This document shows, piece after piece, positions 15,487 to 22,894 of a DNA stretch of 36,999 nt (within the stretch, counting starts at the first letter, position 1; every line of letters starts with the position of its first letter). Under the pieces are notes generated by a model, which was given only the letters and a program-made list of their open reading frames with translations, was not told the DNA's origin and made no database searches. This stretch comes from Pseudomonadota bacterium (GTDB lineage Bacteria > Pseudomonadota > Gammaproteobacteria > Xanthomonadales > Rhodanobacteraceae). The DNA lies in the NCBI GenBank assembly GCA_018240565.1, contig JAFEFO010000040.1, positions 1 through 36,999 of the forward strand. Reading direction: 5' to 3'. The position numbers and the translations under genes were made by a program.

Positions 15487-17178
15487 TCAGGGATTCTGCT
15501 CCACCGTCTCGCGCAGCGCGATGCCGGTTGGCGTGGCGACCATCTCGATATCCGCGAAGCGGATCCAGTTCTCGTACGTCGCCATCATCTTTGCCTGTTG
15601 CGCGAGCTCGGCTTGCTTGTCCGCCGGCAACATCGCCTGCATGCGGTTGAACGCGCTCGCCAGCATGCCGTAGAACTTGCCGCTGAAGTGCATGCGCCAG
15701 AACACCGGCTCGTTCGCCGCGGGTGCGTTCAGGTAGGCGCCCAATCCGGCGTCCTCGCCGGTGCCGACCGCCACCGCGAGCGCCTTGGCCGACATCGCCG
15801 CAAACGCCGGTTGTTCGAGATAGGGGATGGTGCCGGCGGGCAGCGCCACGGGCTTGCCGTCGGCGGCGAGTTTCAGATCCTTGAGCGGCGGCATGGCCAT
15901 CTGCGACATGGCCAGCACGACGGCGGGGTTGTCCGTGGCCATCAGCAATTTGCCGGTGACGTTCGGCTTTGCATCCGGCGTCGCGCCGAGCGCGAACGAA
16001 TCCAGCGTGAAGCGGATTCCGCTCAGATCACTCGCTGGCGGCGGCACGGTGATATCGATTTTCGCCTTGAGGTCGGCGAAGCCGGCGTTGAGTTGCGCGA
16101 GGCTGGCGCAGGTGAAGGGCTTGGCCGCAACCGCGTTGGCCTGCACGATCAGGAAATCCTTGAGCTTGAGCACGGGCACTGAGAGGGCGACATCGACGAT
16201 GCCCTCGCCGGGCGCGCCGGTGCCGGGCGCGGCGCCGAGCGTGGCCGCCAGTTGCGTGGCCAGCGCCGGCTGCATTTCGAGTTGCGCGCCGACACGCACG
16301 CGCTGCGGACTCAATTCGCCGACGCCCATCACCAGGCGCGGGAACTTGTGCGCGATGTCCAGGTATTCCGCCTTGCACGCGGCGTCGCTGCCGCCGGTCG
16401 GCAGGTCGAAGGCGGTGGCGATCTCGCGGTCGCTGCCTTGCGGCGGCGAGGTGAGGCGTTCGGCAATTTTCACGATATCGATGAAGCCTTCGCCGAACCG
16501 GGTATAGCCGTATTGCCTGGCCAGGGCATCCAGGTCGCCGGCATCGGCCAGCGATTTGGCCGGGCGGTCGATGCCGAACAGTGTCCGCTTGAGCGAATCA
16601 CTGGCCTGGGCCGGCGCGAGGGTGGCGACGAGCTGCGCGCCTTCGATGGCGAGCATGCCGACGACACCGCCGGCATCGACGTACCAGTATGCCTGGTCGC
16701 CGATCTTCGCGGTCGGCAATGCGGCGCCAGACTTGCGTTCGATGTCGGCGATCGTGGCACGGAACTTGTCCGCGTCGCCGAGTTCCATGCGCAATACCGG
16801 CGCGAGGCCGACCCCGTAGAACGCCACGCGCATGTCCGGCTTCAAGCCGAGTTCGCTCAGTTTGTCCAGCGTGTCATGGGTTTTGAGCGTATCGATCAGC
16901 GCACGCGCCGCGGCAATCGCATGCACGGCATCGGGCTTGGCCGTCGCGTCGATGCGGTCGAGCGCACGCGAGTACACGCCGAGCGCGGCCGGCAGGTATT
17001 CGTGCATGCGTCGCGACCACTGCTCGATGACGGCCTTCGGCGCCGGTTCGATGTTGGCGTAGACGTAGGGCGTATCGGCTGGCACGAAGGCCAGCGGCGC
17101 GGTGGTGTCGGCGGATTTGCCGCAGGCGGCGAGCAGGACGCAGGCGCAGGCCGGCGCCAGGTAAGGACGGATACGCAT
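15487..17178 (-). CDS. Large lipoprotein of unknown function
   Basis: A 563-residue product with a type II signal peptide: basic start, hydrophobic stretch and lipobox LLAAC, with lipidation expected at Cys19; the next residues are Gly-Lys, which does not suggest inner-membrane retention by the enteric +2 Asp rule. The mature part begins with an APLAFVPADTPYVYANIEP segment typical of an uncharacterised lysobacterial lipoprotein family, and has few cysteines and no recognised enzyme motif. The ATG at 17178 was chosen for the lipobox; the frame stays open upstream into pyrB without sense. The gene starts 35 bp after the pyrB stop codon, so it may be the last gene of the gshB-pyrB run. Function unknown. 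Confidence 0.85.
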   Translation of the reverse strand: MRIRPYLAPACACVLLAACGKSADTTAPLAFVPADTPYVYANIEPAPKAVIEQWSRRMHEYLPAALGVYSRALDRIDATAKPDAVHAIAAARALIDTLKTHDTLDKLSELGLKPDMRVAFYGVGLAPVLRMELGDADKFRATIADIERKSGAALPTAKIGDQAYWYVDAGGVVGMLAIEGAQLVATLAPAQASDSLKRTLFGIDRPAKSLADAGDLDALARQYGYTRFGEGFIDIVKIAERLTSPPQGSDREIATAFDLPTGGSDAACKAEYLDIAHKFPRLVMGVGELSPQRVRVGAQLEMQPALATQLAATLGAAPGTGAPGEGIVDVALSVPVLKLKDFLIVQANAVAAKPFTCASLAQLNAGFADLKAKIDITVPPPASDLSGIRFTLDSFALGATPDAKPNVTGKLLMATDNPAVVLAMSQMAMPPLKDLKLAADGKPVALPAGTIPYLEQPAFAAMSAKALAVAVGTGEDAGLGAYLNAPAANEPVFWRMHFSGKFYGMLASAFNRMQAMLPADKQAELAQQAKMMATYENWIRFADIEMVATPTGIALRETVEQNP

Positions 17179-17213
17179 GGATTTTCCCCGAATTCGGACC
17201 GCAAAGAACGCGA

Positions 17214-18188
17214 TTATGCTTGATTTGCCGTGCCGGTGTCCGCGTCGAGCAAGGTGGCCAGCACCGCCATGCGCGCGAACACGCCGTTGGCGACCTGTTC
17301 CAGGATCAGCGATTGCGGGCCGTCGGCGACGTCGGAGGCGATTTCCACGCCGCGGTTGATCGGTCCCGGATGCATGACCAGGCACTCCGGCGCGGCGCGG
17401 TGCAGGCGTTGCGCGGACAAGCCGTAGCGATTGAAGTAGTCGGCTTCCGACGGTATCGCCGCTGCCTGCATGCGCTCCTTCTGCAGGCGCAGCATGATGG
17501 CGACGTCGACGCCGGCGATGGCTTCGTCGAAATCGTGGAAAATGCGGCATTGTGGAAATTCGCCGGCGGTGGGCGCGAGCTCCGGTGGCGCGCACAGGCG
17601 CAGGTCCTGCACGCCGAGCGTGGCGAACGCGTGCACGTCCGAGCGTGCCACGCGCGAATGGCGGATGTCGCCACAGATCGCGATGCGCAACGTCGAGAAG
17701 TCGGGGCGATATTGGCGCAGGGTCAGCGCATCGAGCAGGCCTTGCGTCGGATGCGCGTGATCGCCGTCGCCGGCGTTGAGCACGGCGGCGCGCGAGCGCA
17801 GGTGTGCGGCGATGTGGGCCGGCGTGCCGGATTCCTTGTGACGCACGACGAAGGCATCGCCGTGCATGGCTTCGAGCGTGTGCACGGTGTCGAGCAGGGT
17901 TTCGCCCTTGACCGTGGACGAATGCGCGATGTCGAAGTTGATCACCTGCGCGCCGAGGCGTTGCGCGGCGAGGTCGAACGAAGTGCGCGTACGCGTGGAC
18001 GGTTCGAAAAACAGGTTCATCACCGTGCGTCCGCGCAGCAGGCTCAAAGGCACGGTGCCGCCGCGGCTTTGCGCGCGCAGCGCTTCGGCGCGGTCGAGCA
18101 GGGCGCTGATCGTTGCACGCGACAGGCCATCGAGCGTGAGCAGGTGGCGCAGGCGGCCGTTGGCGTCGAGTTGTGAAGGATGGTTCAT
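17214..18188 (-). CDS. pyrB: Aspartate carbamoyltransferase catalytic chain
   Basis: A 324-residue enzyme joining carbamoyl phosphate and aspartate, the first committed step of pyrimidine synthesis. Key motifs are present: FFEPSTRTRTSF (carbamoyl phosphate binding), SSTVKGETLLDT, GDGDHAHPTQGLLD, ICGDIRHSRVARS, and the C-terminal VMHPGPINRGVEI. The ATG at 18188 overlaps the ruvX stop codon as ATGA. In P. aeruginosa pyrR lies between these genes and a pyrC-like gene follows; both are missing here, and the next gene is a lipoprotein instead. The regulatory PyrI chain is not seen. Confidence 0.97.
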   Translation of the reverse strand: MNHPSQLDANGRLRHLLTLDGLSRATISALLDRAEALRAQSRGGTVPLSLLRGRTVMNLFFEPSTRTRTSFDLAAQRLGAQVINFDIAHSSTVKGETLLDTVHTLEAMHGDAFVVRHKESGTPAHIAAHLRSRAAVLNAGDGDHAHPTQGLLDALTLRQYRPDFSTLRIAICGDIRHSRVARSDVHAFATLGVQDLRLCAPPELAPTAGEFPQCRIFHDFDEAIAGVDVAIMLRLQKERMQAAAIPSEADYFNRYGLSAQRLHRAAPECLVMHPGPINRGVEIASDVADGPQSLILEQVANGVFARMAVLATLLDADTGTANQA

Positions 18189-18634
18189 TGGAATCCCGAG
18201 TCTCTCAGCCACTGCTCCACGATCACTTCCGCAGCGATCGAATCCAGCGCTTGCGCGTGCTTGCGTTTCGCCGCCCCGCCGGCGCGGCGTTGGGCGAAAC
18301 GCTGTGCCGCTTCCACGGAACTCAATCGCTCATCGACCAGTGTTGCGGTCAGCTTGCAGCGTTCACCCAATTGTGCGGCGAAGGCACGTGCCGCGGCGCT
18401 GTTGCTTTGTTCTTCGCCTGCCATCGTCAACGGCAGGCCGACCAGCAGGGCCTGCGGTCGCCACTCGCGGACCAGCCCGGCGACGCGCGTCCAGTCCGGA
18501 CCCGGCGCGCCGTTTGCGATCACCTCGAGCGCACGCGCGCTGCCGGTCAACGCATTGCCGACGGCGACGCCGATGCGGCGCGCGCCGTAGTCGAAGCCGA
18601 GCACCGTCGTGATCGTGTCATGCGTGCCCGGCAT
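18185..18634 (-). CDS. ruvX: Holliday junction resolvase-like RuvX (YqgF)
   Basis: A 149-residue RNase H-fold protein of the RuvX/YqgF family, required for 16S rRNA 5' maturation in Escherichia coli and also proposed as a Holliday junction resolvase. Seen: VLGFDYGARRIGVAVGN with the first catalytic Asp, LLVGLPLTMAGEE, and LVDERLSSVEAAQ with the acidic pair, plus a C-terminal DSIAAEVIVEQWL with the last Asp. Its ATG lies inside the end of yqgE (17-bp overlap) and its stop codon overlaps the pyrB start. Confidence 0.95.
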   Translation of the reverse strand: MPGTHDTITTVLGFDYGARRIGVAVGNALTGSARALEVIANGAPGPDWTRVAGLVREWRPQALLVGLPLTMAGEEQSNSAAARAFAAQLGERCKLTATLVDERLSSVEAAQRFAQRRAGGAAKRKHAQALDSIAAEVIVEQWLRDSGFQ

Positions 18635-19181
18635 AATCGGTCAAGCTCGAAATGTCCACTCCGACCAGGTTCGCGGCCGCTTGCCAGCGCGATTCCAGCG
18701 GCGTGGAAAAAAGGATGCTCTCGTCCGCGGCGCAAGTCAGCCAGGCGTTTTCCTTCAGCTCGGTCTCGATCTGCCCGGGGCTCCAGCCGGCATAGCCGAG
18801 CGCGACGATGGCCTGCGCCGGGCCGTTGCCTGCTGCCATCGCCGCGAGCACGTCGCGCGAGGTCGTCACGCACAGGTGCTCGGAAATCCGGTACGAGGAT
18901 TCCCAGTCGCCCGGCGGCGCGTGCAGCACGAAGCCGCGTTCGGGTTGCACCGGTCCGCCGATCAGCACCGGCGCCTCGCTGATGCGGCTCAACTCGGACT
19001 TGATGTTCATCTGCGCGAGCACGTCGCCGAGCCGGTATTCGGACAATCGATTGACGAGCAGGCCCATCGCGCCGTCTTCGCCGTGCTGACACACGAAAGC
19101 CACGCTGCGCTTGAACAACGGATCGCGCGTGCCGGGCATGGCGATCAGGAACTGGTTGGCGAGCGAAGTGGTTTGCGACAT
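18618..19181 (-). CDS. yqgE: YqgE/AlgH (UPF0301) family protein
   Basis: A 187-residue cytoplasmic protein of the YqgE family, whose biochemical role is unknown (called AlgH in Pseudomonas). Marks: LANQFLIAMPGTRDPLFKRS, GAMGLLVNR, VLIGGPVQPERGFVLH, and ALGYAGWSPGQIETELKENAW. The ATG at 19181 gives standard family length; the open frame continues upstream into the tonB-like gene. It is almost always paired with ruvX, as here, with overlapping ends. Confidence 0.95.
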   Translation of the reverse strand: MSQTTSLANQFLIAMPGTRDPLFKRSVAFVCQHGEDGAMGLLVNRLSEYRLGDVLAQMNIKSELSRISEAPVLIGGPVQPERGFVLHAPPGDWESSYRISEHLCVTTSRDVLAAMAAGNGPAQAIVALGYAGWSPGQIETELKENAWLTCAADESILFSTPLESRWQAAANLVGVDISSLTDYAGHA

Positions 19182-19203
19182 GCGGGCATTGTAGCGGGTG
19201 CGG

Positions 19204-20064
19204 TCAGCGATTCCTGAGAATATCGCCGGGCAGGAATTGCCAGGTGCGCGTGATGTACAGCTCGTCGATGTTCTCGTCCTTCGGGATCGGCGGGAACGGC
19301 GCGGCCAGGCGCACGATGCGCATCGCCGCATCGTCGAGCAGCTTGTGGCCGCTGGAGTGGATCACGTCCACGCTCTTGACCGCGCCGGAGCGCGACAGCG
19401 AGACCGTGAGCACGAGCTGGCCGTGCATGTGCTCGCGGCGCGCCTCGTCCGGGTAGTTGAGGTTGCCGATGCGCTCCACGCGCGCCACCCACGCGGCCAT
19501 GTAGGCGGCGTAGGCGTATTCCTTGGTATTGGCCGAGATGAATTTCTTGTGCGGGCGCTTGGCGTACTCCTGGCTTTCGCGCTGGATTTCGGTGGCGAGC
19601 CTGGCCATTTCGATCTTGGTTTCCAGCGCGTCGTGCAGGGTCGATTGCGGCAGCGGTGGCTGTTCCGGCGTTTCGTGCTGCGTGCGCACGGCGAAGTCGG
19701 ACTTCGGCGCGGCCAGCAATTCGCGTTCGCTCGGTGGCGCGGGTCGTGGCGCGGCGGCGTGCAGCGGGCGCGGCGCGAGGCCGGATTCGGGTTTGTTCAC
19801 CGGGCTGGAAGCCAGTGCGCTGGGGCGCAGCGCGCGTTCGCTGTCGCCGCCGCCGGTATTGTTGGCCTGGGCGAGGAAATCGGCCTGCGCGGGTTTCGCG
19901 CCGGATGCCGACTGCACCAGGATCACATCGAGCGCGGGCAGGCTTGGCGCGGGTTTTTCGTAGGCGAAGGTAAGTCCGAGCACGAGCACGCCGTGCACGA
20001 TCAGCGAGAACAGGAACGTCACGCTGACCTTTTCACGGCTGCCGATGGAAGGTGTCGCGCTCAT
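19204..20064 (-). CDS. TonB-family energy transducer
   Basis: A 286-residue inner-membrane protein with a short cytoplasmic N-terminus, one helix (about 14-34, VTFLFSLIVHGVLVLGLTFAYE region), a Pro/Ala-rich periplasmic linker, a charged helical stretch (LATEIQRESQEYAKRPHKK) and a TonB C-terminal domain (about 200-280, with NYPDEARREHMHGQLVL and a PFPPIP motif). The gene order gshB-tonB-yqgE-ruvX matches tonB3 of P. aeruginosa, which is needed for twitching and pilus assembly, so a link to the nearby pilus genes is plausible. No exbB/exbD is in the window. The 143-bp gap before it (20065-20207) has two GTGTAC direct copies near 20140-20156 and no clear promoter. Confidence 0.92.
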   Translation of the reverse strand: MSATPSIGSREKVSVTFLFSLIVHGVLVLGLTFAYEKPAPSLPALDVILVQSASGAKPAQADFLAQANNTGGGDSERALRPSALASSPVNKPESGLAPRPLHAAAPRPAPPSERELLAAPKSDFAVRTQHETPEQPPLPQSTLHDALETKIEMARLATEIQRESQEYAKRPHKKFISANTKEYAYAAYMAAWVARVERIGNLNYPDEARREHMHGQLVLTVSLSRSGAVKSVDVIHSSGHKLLDDAAMRIVRLAAPFPPIPKDENIDELYITRTWQFLPGDILRNR

Positions 20065-20207
20065 GGTATTGCTTTCAGGAACCTGTGAATGTCGTCGCGA
20101 GCGAAGACAGGTTGCGGGTCGCCGGAGCGCAGAAACCGGAGTGTACTTTTGTGTACATGAGGATTTCGAGCACCGCCGGCACGCGAGCTGTCGAGCGCAG
20201 CAGACAT

Positions 20208-21152
20208 TCAGAGGTTCCGCTCGATCACGTCGAACAATTGCCCGGCGATATTCAGCCCGAACTGCGCATCCAGTTCGCGGATGCAGGTCGGCGAGGTGAC
20301 GTTGACCTCGGTGAGAAAACCGCCGATCACGTCGAGCCCGACGAACACCATGCCGCGTGCGCGCAGTTCCGGCGCGACCTGTTGCGCGATTTCGCGCTCG
20401 CGCGCGGTCAGCGGCGTGCCGACGCCCTTGCCGCCGCGGGCGAGGTTGCCACGGAACTCGTCGCCCTGCGGCATGCGCGCCAGTGCATAGGGAACCGGTT
20501 CGCCGTCGATGAGCAGGATGCGCTTGTCGCCGTCGCGGATTCCCGGCAGGTAGCGCTGCGCCATCGCGAACTGGCGGCCTTCGCCGGTGAGGGTTTCCAG
20601 GATCACGTTCAGATTGGGGTCGCCATGATGGCTGCGGAACACCGAGCGTCCGCCCATGCCATCCAGCGGCTTGAGCACGATCTGCCCGTGTTCGGCGGCA
20701 AAGCGCTTGATTTCGGTGGCGTCGCGCGCCACCAGGGTCGGCGGGATGCATTGCGGGAAACGCAACGCGAAGAGTTTTTCGTTGGCGTCGCGCAAGCCGC
20801 GCGGATCGTTGACCACGAGCGCGCCACCGGCTTGCGCCAGTTCCAGCACCATGGTGTCGTAGATGAACTGGTCGTCGACCGGGGGATCCTTGCGCGCGAG
20901 GATCACGTCCACGCCGCGCAGGTCGATCCACTGCGCGGCATCGAGTTCGAACCAGCCACGCGCGTCGTCGCGCACGCGCAGGGTTTGCGCATGCGCCCAT
21001 GGCGCGGCGTCGCGGATGGCGAGCGAGGACGGGGGCAGGTACAACAGTTCATGTCCACGGCGCTGGGCTTCCAGCAACATGGCGAAGCTGGAGTCCTTTT
21101 CGATGTGGATGGACTGGATCGGGTCCATCAAGACGGCTACGCGCAGGCTCAT
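20208..21152 (-). CDS. gshB: Glutathione synthetase
   Basis: A 314-residue ATP-grasp ligase joining gamma-glutamylcysteine and glycine. Recognisable parts: RVAVLMDPIQSIHIEKDSSF start, ILARKDPPVDDQFIYDT, NDPRGLRDANEKLFAL, the ATP-binding VLKPLDGMGGRSVF, RGGKGVGTPLT, and the metal-binding LTEVNVTSPTCIRELD. The ATG at 21152 is preferred over a GTG two codons earlier because the family begins at this Met. It is the first gene of the leftward run towards pyrB and is divergent from the pilG operon. Confidence 0.97.
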   Translation of the reverse strand: MSLRVAVLMDPIQSIHIEKDSSFAMLLEAQRRGHELLYLPPSSLAIRDAAPWAHAQTLRVRDDARGWFELDAAQWIDLRGVDVILARKDPPVDDQFIYDTMVLELAQAGGALVVNDPRGLRDANEKLFALRFPQCIPPTLVARDATEIKRFAAEHGQIVLKPLDGMGGRSVFRSHHGDPNLNVILETLTGEGRQFAMAQRYLPGIRDGDKRILLIDGEPVPYALARMPQGDEFRGNLARGGKGVGTPLTAREREIAQQVAPELRARGMVFVGLDVIGGFLTEVNVTSPTCIRELDAQFGLNIAGQLFDVIERNL

Positions 21153-21357
21153 GTGCACACGCCCCGCTGCGAGCGGGTGTTGGCACGGGATGTGCTAGAT
21201 TTTTCTGTCGTTTTATGCGGCATTGCAGGAACACGTGACGGCGAAGTCGGGGCTATACTAGCATCGCCATGCGTCGGGCGAAGGCTCGCATTCGCTGGCA
21301 AAACCTGTCGTCGTGGCAAGATTTTCCCAAGCAAAAATGCCCAGTTAGCGGATTTAC

Positions 21358-21387
21358 TTGACATATTTGCTAAGTATTGGTTAAACA
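21358..21387 (+). promoter_or_regulatory. Possible sigma-70 promoter of the Pil-Chp operon
   Basis: A consensus -35 box TTGACA (21358-21363) is followed after 18 bp by a poor -10 (TAAACA, 21382-21387). It lies in the AT-rich patch about 110 bp before pilG. The -35 is convincing and the -10 is not, so another factor may help. Confidence 0.42.
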
Positions 21388-21466
21388 GCTTTTGAACTGG
21401 ATGGTGGCGCGACGCGAACCTGGCTGATCACGCGGGATTCGCGCTGGCGTCGACGCGCGCAACGTG

Positions 21467-21482
21467 CACTCCTGGCGGAGTG
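21467..21482 (+). promoter_or_regulatory. Hairpin over the pilG ribosome-binding region
   Basis: CACTCC (21467-21472) pairs perfectly with GGAGTG (21477-21482) across a TGGC loop. The 3' arm holds the only strong Shine-Dalgarno-like GGAG before pilG and includes the earliest possible GTG start (21480). When folded it could reduce translation of the operon's first gene. Confidence 0.4.
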
Positions 21483-21494
21483 GGGGTTTTGGAC

Positions 21495-21896
21495 GTGGAA
21501 CACACTGAGAAAGATGGCAACCTGGCCGGCTTGAAGGTCATGGTCATCGACGACTCGAAGACGATCCGCCGCACGGCCGAGACCTTGCTGAAGAAGGAAG
21601 GTTGCGACGTCGTCACCGCGACCGACGGATTCGAGGCGCTGGCCAAGATTTCCGATCAGCAGCCGAGCATCATCTTCGTCGACATCATGATGCCGCGCCT
21701 GGACGGCTACCAGACCTGCGCGCTGATCAAGAACAACCAGATGTTCAAGGCCACGCCGGTGATCATGCTGTCCTCCAAGGACGGCCTGTTCGACAAGGCC
21801 CGCGGCCGCATCGTCGGTTCCGAACAATACCTGACCAAACCGTTCACCCGCGAAGAGCTGCTCGGCGCGATCCGCCGGCACGTCGCATCGAAGTGA
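21495..21896 (+). CDS. pilG: Pilus response regulator PilG
   Basis: A 133-residue single-domain CheY-like regulator that promotes pilus extension and cAMP-linked surface responses in Pseudomonas. The receiver acidic pair is in VMVIDDSKTIRRTAE, the phospho-acceptor is Asp63 in IIFVDIMMPRLDGYQTC, and the lysine is in YLTKPFTREEL. The start is uncertain: GTG 21480, TTG 21489 and GTG 21495 are all in frame, and I favour GTG 21495 because it gives the family-like short N-terminus, although its SD spacing is poor. GTG 21480 would sit inside the hairpin at 21467-21482. It is the first gene of the Pil-Chp operon. Confidence 0.93.
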   Translation: MEHTEKDGNLAGLKVMVIDDSKTIRRTAETLLKKEGCDVVTATDGFEALAKISDQQPSIIFVDIMMPRLDGYQTCALIKNNQMFKATPVIMLSSKDGLFDKARGRIVGSEQYLTKPFTREELLGAIRRHVASK

Positions 21897-21931
21897 ACGC
21901 ACAGGCCATCCGGACAATCAAGGGGAAAACG

Positions 21932-22297
21932 ATGGCGCATATTCTCATCATCGACGATTCGCCGACCGATGTGCGCGTGTTCACCACGCTGCTGGAAAAG
22001 AACGGCCACCGCGTCAGCAGCGCGATCAGTGCGGAGGACGGCATCGCCGCAGCCAAGCGCGAGCGGCCCGACCTCGTCATCATGGACGTGATCATGCCGG
22101 GCATGAACGGCTTCCAGGCCACGCGCACGCTCAGCCGTGACGCCGACACCTCGGCGATCCCGATCCTGATCGTGACCACCAAGTCGATGGAAACCGATCG
22201 CGTGTGGGGTTTGCGCCAGGGCGCCAAGGACTTCATGGTCAAGCCCGTCGCCGAATCCGATTTGCTCGGTCGCATCCAGAAGTTGCTAGCGAGCTGA
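21932..22297 (+). CDS. pilH: Pilus response regulator PilH
   Basis: A 121-residue CheY-like protein, thought to counter or modulate PilG output and promote retraction. The acidic pair is in ILIIDDSPTDVRVF, the phospho-acceptor is Asp52 in LVIMDVIMPGMNGFQATR, and the lysine is in FMVKPVAESDLL. The ATG at 21932 has AGGGGA about 6 bases upstream. The gap to pilG is 35 bp and to pilI 6 bp. Confidence 0.96.
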   Translation: MAHILIIDDSPTDVRVFTTLLEKNGHRVSSAISAEDGIAAAKRERPDLVIMDVIMPGMNGFQATRTLSRDADTSAIPILIVTTKSMETDRVWGLRQGAKDFMVKPVAESDLLGRIQKLLAS

Positions 22298-22303
22298 TCG
22301 CCA

Positions 22304-22858
22304 ATGGCCGCCGTCTTCGACTCGCCACCGCTGTCCCCGTTCGACGCGCTTGCCGACTACGAACGGCGCAGCCTTGCGCACGTCGCCGGCATGCCCGAGC
22401 AGATCGAAGCGCCGGGCTTGTGGCGCGGCATCGGCTTCCGCATCGGCCAGCGCTATCTCGTCAGCGGCATCAGCGAAGTCAACGAAATCCTCACGCCGCC
22501 GGCGCTGACCATCGTGCCCGGCACGCGTGGCTGGCTGCTCGGCGTGGCCAACGTGCGCGGCAACCTCGTGCCGGTGATCGACCTCAAGCAGTATCTGGAA
22601 GGCGAACGCACCCAGGTCACCGATGCCAGTCGCGTGCTGCTCGTGCGCCAGGCGGGCGGCAGCGTCGGCCTGCTCATCGACGAGGTGCTCGGCCAGCGCA
22701 GCTTCTCCGAAGAACAGCGCGCCGAGGCCATTGGCGAGGACGATGAACGTTACGGCCGTTTCATCGGCGAGAAATATCCGCTGGGCGACGTGCATTGGGG
22801 CCAGTTCAGCATGGCGACCCTGGTGCGTACACCCGATTTCGTACAGGCCGCGGCGTGA
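22304..22858 (+). CDS. pilI: CheW-like coupling protein PilI
   Basis: A 184-residue cytoplasmic adaptor with one CheW domain (about 45-178), linking the PilJ receptor to the ChpA kinase. Characteristic parts: FRIGQRYLVSGISEVNEIL, TRGWLLGVANVRGNLVPVIDL and VGLLIDEVLGQRSF. The N-terminal 40 residues (SPFDALADYERRSLAH) are typical of PilI. It starts 6 bp after pilH. Confidence 0.94.
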   Translation: MAAVFDSPPLSPFDALADYERRSLAHVAGMPEQIEAPGLWRGIGFRIGQRYLVSGISEVNEILTPPALTIVPGTRGWLLGVANVRGNLVPVIDLKQYLEGERTQVTDASRVLLVRQAGGSVGLLIDEVLGQRSFSEEQRAEAIGEDDERYGRFIGEKYPLGDVHWGQFSMATLVRTPDFVQAAA

Positions 22859-22894
22859 CGCGGTGGCCATCGCAGCTTGCAAGGGGCAAATATC

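Larger units (their letters stand above)
21153..21494. other. Divergent regulatory gap, gshB/pilG
   Basis: About 340 bp without a credible gene. It is AT-rich around 21330-21400 compared with the rest of the window. It contains a rightward TATACT (21254-21259) with no matching -35, a TTGACA at 21358, and a hairpin over the likely pilG ribosome-binding region at 21467-21482. Promoters for both gshB and the Pil-Chp operon should lie here. Confidence 0.6.

Noticed and set aside
20133..20160. Two GTGTAC copies upstream of the tonB-like gene as a regulator site
   Set aside because: Too short, no partner gene or known box; equally likely to be chance.
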